NCBI RefSeq assembly: GCF_900128425.1
Contig: NZ_LT635782.1
Coordinates: forward strand, 281,431-345,430
Direction of reading: 5' to 3'
Length of the DNA stretch: 64,000 nucleotides
Origin: Anaerococcus urinomassiliensis
GTDB lineage: Bacteria > Bacillota > Clostridia > Tissierellales > Peptoniphilaceae
This document shows, piece after piece, positions 35,522 to 46,100 of this stretch. Each line of letters starts with the position of its first letter. Positions within the stretch are counted from its first letter, which is position 1. The translations under genes and the position numbers were made by a program. The notes under the pieces are model-generated. The model was not told where the DNA came from. It worked only from the letters and a program-made list of their open reading frames with translations, and made no database searches.

Positions 35522-36709
35522 ATGAAATACAAAAACCTAGCATTAGTATTAGCACTTGGATTAACTTTAGGTGCTTGTGGACAAAAAGAAGATGATAAGG
35601 CCAAGGCTCCATCAAATGAGCCAAAAACAGAAGAAAGTATCGATGAGCCAGCAAAAAAGGAAAATAAAGATGATAGTGCTTCTACTGACAATAAAGCAGA
35701 AGAAACAGTAGTATATACTTCATTTTATCCGATTTATAACCTAACAAAACAAATAGCAGGAGATAAGATGGAAGTTAAGTCTTTTACAAATCTAAAAGCT
35801 GAAAGTCACGGATGGGAACCTTCTGCAAAAGATATAAAAGAATTATCTAGTTCAAAATTAATGTTTATAAATGGTGCAGGTATGGAAGAATGGGAGTCTT
35901 CTTTAGAGGATTCTACTGATATAGAACTTGTTGATACAAGTGAAGGTTTAGATTTGATAAAAGCAAATCACGAAGACCACGACCACGACCACGAAGAAGC
36001 TGACGAAGATCACGAACACGAAGAAGCTCATGACCATGAAGAAGCTGACGAAGATCACGAACACGAAGAAGCTCATGACCATGAAGAAGCTGACGAAAAT
36101 CATGAACACGAAGAAGCTCATGACCATGAAGAAGCTGATGAAGATCATGAACACGAAGACCATGACCATGAACACAACCATGGAGAATTTGACCCACACA
36201 CATGGTTAAGTCCAAAAAATGGCCTTGCCCAAGCAAAGGTAATAGCTGAAAAACTTGGCCAAGTAGATCCAGCAAACAAAGATTACTATATGGACAATTA
36301 CAAAAAAATAGAAGATGAATTAAATGCTATGATTGATGAATATAGCAAGAAATTCGAAGAAACTTCTAACAAAAACTTTCTTGTAAACCATAAGGCATTT
36401 TCATATATAGCTCGTGATTTTAACTTAAATCAAATAGCCCTTACAAGCCTTACATCAACAGATGATACAGATGCAAAGACTTTAAAAGAAGCAGCAGAAG
36501 AGGCAAAAGAGTTAAATATCAATACTATTTTCTATGAAATGGGTGGTTCTGATAAGAATGCAAAAACACTAGCAGATGAAATTGGGGCTGAGATAAAACC
36601 TCTAAATACCCTAGAACTTGCAACTGACGAAGATTTGGACAATAATAAGACTTATCAAGAGTTAATCAGATACAATCTAGAAGAAATTTACAAATCATTA
36701 GAAAAATAA
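35522..36709 (+). CDS. znuA: Zinc ABC transporter substrate-binding lipoprotein with expanded His-rich loop
   Basis: About 395 residues from ATG 35522 (GGAGGAG ribosome binding site). The lipoprotein signal has lipobox LGAC (Cys near 19), then a K/E/D/S-rich spacer. Two TroA-type lobes carry zinc ligands: SHGWEPSAKD, HTWLSP, NHKAFSYIA and EMGGSDKNA. Between the first two lies a loop of about 65 residues rich in His/Asp/Glu, built from 15-residue repeats. It captures Zn2+ outside the membrane for ZnuBC. The loop is longer than in many ZnuA proteins. Neighbours are zur and znuCB. Confidence 0.94.
   Translation: MKYKNLALVLALGLTLGACGQKEDDKAKAPSNEPKTEESIDEPAKKENKDDSASTDNKAEETVVYTSFYPIYNLTKQIAGDKMEVKSFTNLKAESHGWEPSAKDIKELSSSKLMFINGAGMEEWESSLEDSTDIELVDTSEGLDLIKANHEDHDHDHEEADEDHEHEEAHDHEEADEDHEHEEAHDHEEADENHEHEEAHDHEEADEDHEHEDHDHEHNHGEFDPHTWLSPKNGLAQAKVIAEKLGQVDPANKDYYMDNYKKIEDELNAMIDEYSKKFEETSNKNFLVNHKAFSYIARDFNLNQIALTSLTSTDDTDAKTLKEAAEEAKELNINTIFYEMGGSDKNAKTLADEIGAEIKPLNTLELATDEDLDNNKTYQELIRYNLEEIYKSLEK
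35993..36169 (+). repeat. 45-bp tandem repeat in znuA (3.9 copies)
   Basis: Units at 35993-36037, 36038-36082, 36083-36127 and a shortened unit at 36128-36169. Each encodes EEADEDHEHEEAHDH with few base changes. The in-frame length allows expansion or contraction of the zinc-binding loop. Confidence 0.92.
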
Positions 36710-36712
36710 AAA

Positions 36713-37378
36713 ATGACCTTAATAAATATTAATAATCTAAGCTTTGCATATGATCAAAAAGAAATTTTAAAAAATATAAATCTAAAATTAGAAACAGGAG
36801 ATTTCCTTGCTATAAGTGGTGAAAATGGATCTGGCAAGACCACCCTGGTTAAGATCCTAAGCAAAGAGCTTCCGGTTAAAAGAGGCTTTGTAGAAATCTT
36901 TGGTGAGGACATCAACGATTTTGACAACTTTCAAAAAATAGGCTATGTTCCCCAACTTAACGAGTCTTCGAATATTAGCTTTCCACTTACCTGTAGGGAG
37001 TATGTTATTTTAAATTTGTATAATAACTTTGGCAAATTTAAAAGACCTACAAGTGAAAATATGGAGGCTGTTGAAGATATATTTAGGATACTAAATATTG
37101 AAAATCTAATTGATAAACCCTTCAATAAATTATCTGGTGGACAGCAACAAAGAGTTATGATTGCTAGATGCTTGGTAAATAATCCTGAAGTTTTGATCCT
37201 TGATGAGCCAACTGTGGGTATTGACCAAGCCAATAAGGAAGATTTTCTAGACCTACTTTTGCATTTAAACAAAAAACACTCTTTGAGTATAATTATTATA
37301 AGTCATGAGATGGAATTTATAAAAGATTATGTCAATAAAGTTGTTGTATTAAAGGAAGGTATGATATTGGATGCTTGA
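36713..37378 (+). CDS. znuC: Zinc ABC transporter ATP-binding protein
   Basis: 221 residues. Walker A GENGSGKTT (about 36-44), Q-loop YVPQLNES, signature LSGGQQQR (about 137-144), Walker B VLILDEPTVGID and switch His in IISHEME. It energises zinc import by ZnuB. It begins 3 bases after the znuA stop with a poor ribosome binding site, so re-initiation or coupling is likely, and it overlaps znuB by 8 bases. Confidence 0.92.
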   Translation: MTLININNLSFAYDQKEILKNINLKLETGDFLAISGENGSGKTTLVKILSKELPVKRGFVEIFGEDINDFDNFQKIGYVPQLNESSNISFPLTCREYVILNLYNNFGKFKRPTSENMEAVEDIFRILNIENLIDKPFNKLSGGQQQRVMIARCLVNNPEVLILDEPTVGIDQANKEDFLDLLLHLNKKHSLSIIIISHEMEFIKDYVNKVVVLKEGMILDA

Positions 37379-38162
37379 ATTTGCATTTATGAGAAGATCA
37401 CTAATCATAGGAATAATGTTAGCTATAATCATTCCTATGATTGGGATTATAATGATAAATAGAAAAACTTCTATGATAGGAGATGCCCTAAGCCACTCAT
37501 CCCTAGCAGGTATTGGTTTGGGACTTATATTTGGCATAAATCCCTTGTGGACTTCTCTTGTCATATGTATCATAGCAAGCTTTGCTATAGAAACACTAAG
37601 AAAGAAATTTCCCAAATATGGAGATATGGCAACAGCCATTGTCATGAGTACAGGTATTGCTATTGCTTCGATACTTTCTGACTTTACGCCAGGTGGGACA
37701 AGCTTTGAATCCTTTATGTTTGGTTCCATTACTACTGTATCTAGTGAAGATGTGTATATAGTATTATTTGTTTTTTTAATTGTTGCGATTAGCTCCCTAT
37801 ACCTTTATTACGGACTATTATACACATCTATAAACCCAGTATTGGCAAGGCTTGCTGGAGTCAACACCAGTGCTATCAATATATTTTTCACCCTACTAAC
37901 TGCAGTTACTGTTGCTATTTCTGCAAAAACAGTAGGAGCATTGATGGTAACATCTCTTATGACAATTCCAGTTGCAGGAGCCATGGTTTTTGCAAAGTCG
38001 TACAAGAAAATGTATATTATTTCAATAATTTTGTCAGTTATATTTATGGTTTCTGGTATTTCTGCTTCCTATTATTTGGGGATCAAACCAGGAGGAGCCA
38101 TAGTTATAATTGCGGTGATTTCATTTTTGATTATAAGCTTAGTAAATTACTTCAAAAATTAA
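37371..38162 (+). CDS. znuB: Zinc ABC transporter permease
   Basis: 263 residues with eight to nine hydrophobic helices, an ABC-3 family profile. It shows RKTSMIGDALSHSSLAGIGLGL near the N-terminus and GALMVTSLMTIPVAGAM in the second half (broken: GALMVTSLMTIP then VAGAM). It forms the membrane channel of the ZnuABC zinc importer. It overlaps znuC by 8 bases with AAGGAAGG as ribosome binding site. Confidence 0.92.
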   Translation: MLEFAFMRRSLIIGIMLAIIIPMIGIIMINRKTSMIGDALSHSSLAGIGLGLIFGINPLWTSLVICIIASFAIETLRKKFPKYGDMATAIVMSTGIAIASILSDFTPGGTSFESFMFGSITTVSSEDVYIVLFVFLIVAISSLYLYYGLLYTSINPVLARLAGVNTSAINIFFTLLTAVTVAISAKTVGALMVTSLMTIPVAGAMVFAKSYKKMYIISIILSVIFMVSGISASYYLGIKPGGAIVIIAVISFLIISLVNYFKN

Positions 38163-38177
38163 TATTTTATTTAGAAG

Positions 38178-38201
38178 AAGCAGGAATAGTCCTGCTTTTT
38201 T
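38178..38201 (+). terminator. Terminator of znuACB
   Basis: AAGCAGG AATAGT CCTGCTT followed by TTTT. Confidence 0.85.
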
Positions 38202-38234
38202 CTATGTTATAATATTTATAGACGGAGGATATTG

Positions 38235-38957
38235 ATGAAAATAATTATTTCACCAACAAAAAGTTTTAAAGAAAATAAAGATATACCGACAGAAGACTTA
38301 CTATTTAAGGATAAAACTCAATATTTAGTACATAAACTCAAAAAATATACTATGAATGAGATGGGCAATCTCCACGGAACAAACGATAAGCTTACAGAAA
38401 AAGCCTACTACGATTACCAAGAAATGGATTTGGATAAGCTTACAAACCCAGCTATTTTTGCCTATGACGGTTTGGTTTTTAAGCAGTTTAAAAGAGAAGA
38501 TTTTGACGATCTAAATTATCTAAACGATCATCTTTACATAATCTCACCCTTATATGGAATATTAAAACCACTCACAGCAATCGCTGATTATAGGCTGTAT
38601 TTTGACAATAAAGATATCAATCTTTACGAATTTTGGGGAGATTTGATCTACAAGGAAGCTTATAAAGACAATGATACAATAATAAACCTTGCTAGTGTAG
38701 AATACGCAAAGACAATTACTGATTACCTGAAAGATGGGGATAGATTTATTTCATTAGATTTTAAGGATGTGAGAGAAGGAAAGCTTAAATCAATTGTGGC
38801 TTGGATGAAACAAATGCGTGGGAAAATGTTAAAAGAAATTATTAGCCAAAAAATTGAAGATCCTGAAAAAATTAAAGCAATAGAAATAGATGGCTACAAA
38901 TACGACCCATATAATTCTACTTCTGACAGATGGGTTTTTGTAAGGGATAAAAAATGA
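38235..38957 (+). CDS. yaaA: Peroxide stress protein YaaA (DUF328)
   Basis: 240 residues. The N-terminus MKIIISPTKSF, then PAIFAYDGLVFKQF, YIISPLYGILKPLTAI, YRLYF and the C-terminal basic strand SIVAWMKQMRGKML are family signatures. In E. coli the protein limits free iron during H2O2 stress and binds DNA. ATG 38235 is preferred with GGAGG 6 bases upstream. It overlaps sbcD by 4 bases (ATGA), so it heads the DNA-repair operon. Confidence 0.92.
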   Translation: MKIIISPTKSFKENKDIPTEDLLFKDKTQYLVHKLKKYTMNEMGNLHGTNDKLTEKAYYDYQEMDLDKLTNPAIFAYDGLVFKQFKREDFDDLNYLNDHLYIISPLYGILKPLTAIADYRLYFDNKDINLYEFWGDLIYKEAYKDNDTIINLASVEYAKTITDYLKDGDRFISLDFKDVREGKLKSIVAWMKQMRGKMLKEIISQKIEDPEKIKAIEIDGYKYDPYNSTSDRWVFVRDKK

Positions 38958-40054
38958 AATTACTTCACTTAGCAGACCTGCATCTGGGCAAAAATATAGG
39001 CAATTATTCTTTAATAGAAGATCAAAAATACGTCTTAGACCAAATATTAGACATAATTTCTAGGGAAAATGTCGACATTATTATGATAGCAGGGGATATA
39101 TTTGATACTCAAGTTTCTAGTGTAGAGGCACTTTCTCTTTATTCTGATTTTATCGAAGACATTGTATTTAACAAGAAAAAAACAATTCTAGCTGTTAGTG
39201 GTAACCATGATTCTGGCAAAAGACTTGACGTCAATAGCAAATTTTATAAGGCTAAAAATTACCACCTTGCTGGTGAATATAAGAAAGAAATGCTTACATT
39301 TGAAGATGAGTACGGCAAGATTAATTTCCATCTTGTACCATTTATATCTCTAAATCAAGCCAGCATAATCTTTAACAAAGACATTACAAATTTCACTGAT
39401 CTATACAAGGAAGTTCTAAAAGACTTAGCATACGAGGATAGAAACGTACTAATTAGCCATTGTTATGCTAATAATATTGCGATAGAAGATGATAATCTTT
39501 ATACTGAGGGGCAAAAACCCCTTACTATTGGTGGGTCTGATGCAATGGATGCCCATCTTTTCGAAAGATTTGATTACGTTGCCCTTGGCCATCTCCACAA
39601 CAGGCACTATGTTATAGATCCTAAGATTCGCTATTCTGGAACTTTTATGAAGTACTCCTTTGATGAGGAAAATAAAACTAAATCTGTAACTCTGGTAGAT
39701 ATTAAAGATAGGGTAGAAACTTACGACATAGACATCAAGGCCCTAAGAGATTTTAGGACTATTAGTGGGAAATTTGCTGATGTTATAAGGAAAAGTCCAA
39801 GTGATGATTACATAAAAGTAATACTAGAAGATGAATCGACTATAGAAAATGCTATGGCAAAATTAAAGGAAAAATTCCCTCATATTGTCCAAATATCCTA
39901 CAAAAACAAGGGGATATTTGCTAGTGATAGCGAATTTGACATAGACCTTACTGGCAAAACTGCCATAGAATTGTTTGAGGAATTTTATAAATTCAAGATG
40001 GACGAAGAAATGACAGATGATAAGCTCAAAGCTTTAAAAAAGGTGATTGAATGA
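38954..40054 (+). CDS. sbcD: Exonuclease SbcCD subunit D (Mre11-like)
   Basis: 366 residues. The metallophosphoesterase motifs are in order: LADLHLGK (about 5-12), AGDIFD (about 47-52), SGNHDSG (about 83-89), SHC (about 163) and GHLHNR (about 205-210). It is the Mn-dependent nuclease subunit that opens hairpins and trims blocked double-strand ends together with SbcC. It overlaps both yaaA and sbcC by 4 bases, showing tight coupling. Confidence 0.94.
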   Translation: MKLLHLADLHLGKNIGNYSLIEDQKYVLDQILDIISRENVDIIMIAGDIFDTQVSSVEALSLYSDFIEDIVFNKKKTILAVSGNHDSGKRLDVNSKFYKAKNYHLAGEYKKEMLTFEDEYGKINFHLVPFISLNQASIIFNKDITNFTDLYKEVLKDLAYEDRNVLISHCYANNIAIEDDNLYTEGQKPLTIGGSDAMDAHLFERFDYVALGHLHNRHYVIDPKIRYSGTFMKYSFDEENKTKSVTLVDIKDRVETYDIDIKALRDFRTISGKFADVIRKSPSDDYIKVILEDESTIENAMAKLKEKFPHIVQISYKNKGIFASDSEFDIDLTGKTAIELFEEFYKFKMDEEMTDDKLKALKKVIE

Positions 40055-43000
40055 GACCGCTAAAACTAAAAGTTCGAGGATTTTTAACTTATAAAAATGA
40101 AATAGAAATTGATTTTACTAAGCTTTATGAAAAGAAAATTTTTCTTATAGCGGGAGATACTGGTTCGGGCAAAACCAGTATTTTTGATGCCATAACCTAT
40201 GCTCTTTATGGACAAGTAGCAAGGGATATAGATCAGAACAGTTTGAGAAGTGATTTTCTAAACGAAGATGATCCCTACACTTATGTAGATCTTGTTTTTG
40301 AAGTTGATGGTAGGGATTACCAAGTAGAGAGGATACCAAATCAAACAGCCAAAAAAACAAAGCCTGGTCAAAATATCAAACCATCGGCAACTCTATATGA
40401 TTTAACTGGTGAAAAGAAAATAATATCAGAAAAAAAGACTATAACTGATAAAAAGATAGTAGAAATAGTAGGACTTGATAAAAACCAATTTTCTAAGGTT
40501 ATGCTCCTTGCCCAAGGGGAGTTCCAGGAATTTCTCCAAGCTAAATCAGATGATAGGACTAAACTTTTGGGCAATATTTTCAAAACTTATGAATACAAAA
40601 AAATTCAAGATAAAATCAAAGATCAGGCAAGACTAAAATCAAAGGATATGGAGATATTAGACGAAAGGCTTGAAACAATAATTTACCAATATCCATACAT
40701 TGCAGAAAAAGTAGACAGGGACAATGTAATGGTCCACGATTTTGGTGAAATTTTACATTCTATAGATGACTTCAACAAAGCCTTGACTAAGGATTTTAAT
40801 GATATTAATGATAGAGAAAATACCCTGGAAGCTAAGGAAAAACAACTAATTAGTGATAAAGAAAAGGCCAAGACTCTAAATACCAATATAGAAAAATATT
40901 TTGAGATAAATGATTATAGGATAAAGCTTTTATCAGAAGAAAAGGTCTATAAAGAAAAGAAAATTAGAATAGATAAATCTGATTTTGCAAAAAGTATTAA
41001 AATCTATGAGGATAGGTACAAGAAAGTACGCCTAGATGGGGAAAAGTCCAAAGAAGATTTGCAAATTTACTTCAAATCATTAGAAGAAATAGACAGCAAA
41101 ATTAAAGGTCTAAAAAGCGCTTATGACAATATTTCTGAAAATCAAGAAAAAGTAAATTTTTTAATAATAGAATTAAATGATTTGACAAGCTTATCAGATC
41201 GCTACCAAAAATTTGTGACAAACAAAAAATCTTATGAAAAAATCAGAGAAAAGGAAAATATTTTAAAAGAAAAGAAGAAAAGCTTAGACCAGATATCTAT
41301 CAAAATTGATAAATTAAATGATTTAATAAATACTAAAAGTGATGAGGAAGCTAAGTTAAGGGATGATATCTATGGGCTAAAAGAAAGACTGATGGACCTT
41401 AACAATTATAAGGCTATACTAGAAGATAAGATAGTTTTAAAAAACAAAAATATTGAAATCAACGAGAAAATTCTAGCAAATAAAAAATCTCTAGAAGATT
41501 TACATTTGGAAAAAATCGACCTAAAAAATAAGGTCAATGACTATTACCAAAACCAAAGACTAATAGATATGAATAAATTTATTGATGAGCTTAATGATAC
41601 AAAAATTTGTCCAGTTTGTGGGGATAGGCATGAGGATAAATTTGAAAAACATCCTACAATAGAGATAGACATTGATCAAATTAATAATATTCTTTATGAC
41701 ATAAATTCTAAGATAGCAAGCTTAGAGTCACAAAACAAAATTTATTCTAAGTCACTAGTAGAAATAGAAGATGATGTTAATATCCTAGGCCTATTTGAAG
41801 AGCTTAAAGAAAATATCAAGCAAATAAATAATCAGATATATACAAATAACGAAAAGCTTGAAGAAATAAATAGTAAGAAGTCCATTGATAGAGAAGAATT
41901 ATCTAAGGCAAGTGCAAGAGCAAATGAACTGAAAAGTCAAATAGAATCTCTTGATAAGATTATAAGCGATGGTGAATTAGTAAAGGCAGCCTATCTTTCT
42001 AATAAGGAGAAGCTTGAAGATCTAGACTTTGCTGACCTTGCTAATAAAATTCAAAAGATTAAAACTGAAATAAAAGATTTGGAAGAAGAAATTTCAACCA
42101 TTAGTAGGTCATACAACGATTTGCTAACAAAAAAAGCTGAGATTAGTACAAATATTTCTAACACCCAAAATATGATTTCGCAATATAAAAAAGAGGAAGA
42201 AGAATTTTTTGACGAATTCGAATATAAATTGTTAGAACATTTTAAGGATAAAAGTGACTACAATAAGGCACTGGAAGATTACGAAGTAATTTATGATAGT
42301 AAAGAAGAGATTGAAAATTACTTCAAAGAATTAGAAAAAACTAATACCCTATATGAAAACTATAGGATATTTAAAGAAAAAGAACCTGTTGATATTAGCA
42401 AAGTAGAAGAAGAAATTCAAGATGTAAGTCAAAGATTAAAAAACTTAAGAGAAGAAAAATCTAACTTACAAATAAAAATGACAAATGTAAAGAGCTCTTA
42501 CGATAATTTATCAGCTTTAAAAAAATCCTACGAAGAAATTAGTTCTGAGTCTCAAATACTTCAAGGACTTGCAAAAATAGCAGATGGTTCTTTTGCCAAA
42601 GTTGCTGGTAGGGAAAAAATCGACTTTGAGACCTTTGTCCTAACCTATTACTTTGATAGGGTCCTAGCTTATGCCAATAAGAGGCTTTATGCCATGAGTC
42701 ATGGACAATTTTCACTAATAAGAAAGTCCTATGGAGATGATTTGAGGATGAAACAAGGTCTGGATATAGAAATCTTAGATGCAAATACTGGTAAGAAAAG
42801 ACCGGCATCAACTCTATCCGGTGGAGAGTCTTTCTTGGCATCTCTTTCCTTGGCACTTGGGCTATCAGATGAGATTGCAGCTGAAAACGGAGGAATCAAG
42901 ATTGATACTCTATTTATTGACGAAGGATTTGGAACTCTATCAGAAGATTATCTTAATAAGGTCATAGAACAAATTGAAAAACTATCCTATGAGAATAAGT

Positions 43001-43107
43001 TCATAGGGCTAATTTCCCATGTGGGCGAACTAAAGGATGCTATAGATGCAAAAATCATTGTCACTTACACCAGTGATGAAGGAAGTTTTATAGAGGTTAA
43101 ACCATGA
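40051..43107 (+). CDS. sbcC: Exonuclease SbcCD subunit C (Rad50-like ATPase)
   Basis: 1018 residues, SMC-like. The N-terminal half ATPase has Walker A GDTGSGKTS (about 33-41) and LAQGEFQEFL. Long charged coiled coils run about 190-510 and 550-850, joined by a zinc hook CPVCGDRH (near 524). The C-terminal half has signature TLSGGESFLASL and Walker B TLFIDEGFGTL. It regulates SbcD and tethers DNA ends. It shares 4-base overlaps with sbcD and addB. Confidence 0.95.
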   Translation: MRPLKLKVRGFLTYKNEIEIDFTKLYEKKIFLIAGDTGSGKTSIFDAITYALYGQVARDIDQNSLRSDFLNEDDPYTYVDLVFEVDGRDYQVERIPNQTAKKTKPGQNIKPSATLYDLTGEKKIISEKKTITDKKIVEIVGLDKNQFSKVMLLAQGEFQEFLQAKSDDRTKLLGNIFKTYEYKKIQDKIKDQARLKSKDMEILDERLETIIYQYPYIAEKVDRDNVMVHDFGEILHSIDDFNKALTKDFNDINDRENTLEAKEKQLISDKEKAKTLNTNIEKYFEINDYRIKLLSEEKVYKEKKIRIDKSDFAKSIKIYEDRYKKVRLDGEKSKEDLQIYFKSLEEIDSKIKGLKSAYDNISENQEKVNFLIIELNDLTSLSDRYQKFVTNKKSYEKIREKENILKEKKKSLDQISIKIDKLNDLINTKSDEEAKLRDDIYGLKERLMDLNNYKAILEDKIVLKNKNIEINEKILANKKSLEDLHLEKIDLKNKVNDYYQNQRLIDMNKFIDELNDTKICPVCGDRHEDKFEKHPTIEIDIDQINNILYDINSKIASLESQNKIYSKSLVEIEDDVNILGLFEELKENIKQINNQIYTNNEKLEEINSKKSIDREELSKASARANELKSQIESLDKIISDGELVKAAYLSNKEKLEDLDFADLANKIQKIKTEIKDLEEEISTISRSYNDLLTKKAEISTNISNTQNMISQYKKEEEEFFDEFEYKLLEHFKDKSDYNKALEDYEVIYDSKEEIENYFKELEKTNTLYENYRIFKEKEPVDISKVEEEIQDVSQRLKNLREEKSNLQIKMTNVKSSYDNLSALKKSYEEISSESQILQGLAKIADGSFAKVAGREKIDFETFVLTYYFDRVLAYANKRLYAMSHGQFSLIRKSYGDDLRMKQGLDIEILDANTGKKRPASTLSGGESFLASLSLALGLSDEIAAENGGIKIDTLFIDEGFGTLSEDYLNKVIEQIEKLSYENKFIGLISHVGELKDAIDAKIIVTYTSDEGSFIEVKP

Positions 43108-46100
43108 TAAATTTAATCATATCGAAATCACCAAGTGCAAATTCCAAATATATTTACAAAAAAATAGAAGAAGATATAGCAAACAAACAAAAAAGTTTCC
43201 TAATTGTTCCGGAACAATACACCCTACAAACAGATATTAATTTGATGGAAAATATAAGCTATTCAACAGTTATGGATACCAAAGTCTTATCATTTTCCTC
43301 ACTATCTAGATTTATACTAGATAGAATTGGGGGAATTGGTGGAGAAAATTTATCAAAATCAGGCAAAATTATGATCCTAAGTAATATTTTGAGGGACCTA
43401 AATGATGATCTAATTCTGTTTAAAAATAATTACCTCAATGCAGATTTCGTAGAAGACATAGAAAGTTTGATTACAACTATAAAGGACAATGATTTTGACC
43501 AGGAGTTTTTTGATAGTATTGACAGCGACCTTTCTGATGAAGTTTTAAAGCTAAAGTTTAGAGAACTAAAGCTGATTTATGATGCATATCAAAAAGAGAT
43601 AGATGGAAAGTTTGTAGATAGTGAAGATAAGCTAAGTCAGGTTAGTGAGAAACTAAGCCAAGCAGAATTTTTAAAAGATACAAATTTTTATTTTGATAAA
43701 TTCGACTATGTTTCCGATATAAAAATGGACTTTATAAATGCTCTTTTAGGATTAGGCTGTAAGATAACCATCAACCTAACCTTGGATATGACCTATATCA
43801 ATAATCCTATGGCAAAAGATGTTGAAATTTATGATATGGCCATCAAGTTTTATCATAGGATAAATGAAATGAGTCCTACAAAAGAAATTATCTTAGATGC
43901 CCCAATCAATAAAAATGAAGATATCAACCATCTTTGCATTAATTATGAAAAATATAACAGAAAACCTTATGGGAAAATCCCAAGAAATATCCATGTTTTA
44001 GAGTCTACTTCAAGCCATAGTGAAGTGGAAAATATCGCACTAACTATCCGAAAACTAATCCATGAAGAGAATTTGAGATATAAGGACATATCACTTTATA
44101 TAAGCGATCAGAATGAATACGAAAATGAGATTAAGAAGATATTTAATCGTTATGATATCCCTATATTTTTAAATAGGACCAACAAGCTTTCTGATAATCA
44201 CATAGTAAAAACCTACCTATCAATCCTTCGCTTGCTTGTATTTGGCTTTAATGAGCACGATTTGAACTTTTTCTTAAGGTCAAATATATATGATTTTGGC
44301 GAGAATTCTGAAGAAAAAGTAATCGTATTTCAAAACTATATTAAAAATAGAAATATAAAAGGCTCTATGTTTTGGGATGATATATATTTTGAAATGGATA
44401 GAGATTTTTACGAAAATTATTATAAAAACGATCCTAAGAAAGATGCCAAACTTACATCCAAGGTCATAGAATTTGAAATGATAAATCAGATAAGAAATGA
44501 TCTTATATCACTTATAGAGCCACTTTTTGCACTTTCTAAAAAAAAGATACAAACAAGTATCCTGGTAGATGAAATTTATAAAATGATGAGTCATCCAAAT
44601 TTTATAGCAGACATTAATAATTACCAAACCATCCTAAAAGAAGAGAACGATTTGGATGATTATGAAGAAAATGCCCAGGTTTGGGATAAGCTAATGGCTA
44701 TATTAGAGGAATTACATTCCTTGATGGGTCAAAGGGACAATGATATCAAAGGCATATATAATATCATAAAGTCTGTTGCAGAGGATATAGAAATTGGGAT
44801 TATTCCACCAAGTAAGGACCATGTCACCATATCAAGCTTCAAATCGCCAAGGATTGCAGATACTAGGATAAATTTTGCCCTAGGCCTTAACGATACATTT
44901 TTCCCATCTAAATCTGCTGGTGATTTTATCATGGGCAAGGAGGAGAAAGAAAAACTTCAAGCTATTAATTTGGATTTGAAAATCTATGAAGAAGATCTAG
45001 AAGAAAAAGAAAAGCTAAATCTCTATAAGATGTTTGAAAAGTCCGATAAGATTTACTTATCATTTGCCCTAAGCGATAAAAGTGGAGCTGGGATAAACAA
45101 ATCCCCAGTTTTAAATGGTATACTAAATGTTTTTCCTAAGTTAAAAATCAACGACCTTACTAGTCTAGAAGAAACTGACCTTATTTACTCCAAGGAACTT
45201 AGCCAAAAATATGCCATGGATAACTTGTGGAAGATTAGGCGAGGAGAAAACATTTCTGGCCTTGATTTTACAAAAACTTATAATGCCTATATAAAAAACT
45301 ATGGTTCATATGATCTATTAATTAAGGGATTATTTCACACTAATGATAAGGCATCATTGCATTTAGACACTGCTCAAAAACTCTATAGCAAGAATCATTT
45401 CAATATCACAGAAATTGAAACTTATTCTAGGTGCCCATATAGATATTTTGTAAACTTTGGCCTAAGGCCTGATTATGATGAAAATTATGATGTCGATGCC
45501 AGGGAACTAGGAACCCTTGTCCATAATTCTTTGGAGGATATCTCAAAGACACTCATCAATACTGATCTTTATTCCATAGATTATGATGAATTTGAAGACC
45601 AACTTAGAAAAAATTTTGAGGACTCCATAAACAATATAATGGATAAAGCAAGAAAAGCCGACCCTAGAAATGTTTTTATAGTAAATAATATATTAAAAAA
45701 TACCGAGGCCAATTCTAAGGAGATTATCAACCAATTAAAATCAGGCGAATTTAGGGTTTCAGATGTGGAAGTTGATTTTGGCTATGGCAAGGATGGAGAC
45801 TTTCCTCCAATTTATGTTGATGAGGAGAATTATCTTAGAGGAAGGATTGATAGGATTGACCAGGCTGATGATTTTTTAAGAATTATAGATTACAAGACTG
45901 GTAATAAGGTATTTAAGTTGGTAAATGTCTTAAATGGCCTGGACCTACAGCTGTTAGTATATATGATGAGTGCTAATATCAAAAACGAAGATATTAAGCC
46001 TATAGGATCTTTTTATATGCCCTTATCGGATGAATTGGTCAAGCTTGACAAAGCCTATGACAAAGAAATTATATCAAAAATCTACCAAGATAAGTTTAAA

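Noticed and set aside
35993..36169. CRISPR-like array
   Set aside because: The repeats are directly adjacent, lack spacers and are in frame within znuA.
35913..36275. Long minus-strand frames inside znuA
   Set aside because: They are mirror images of the His/Glu-rich repeats, low-complexity with no start context; the plus-strand lipoprotein is unambiguous.
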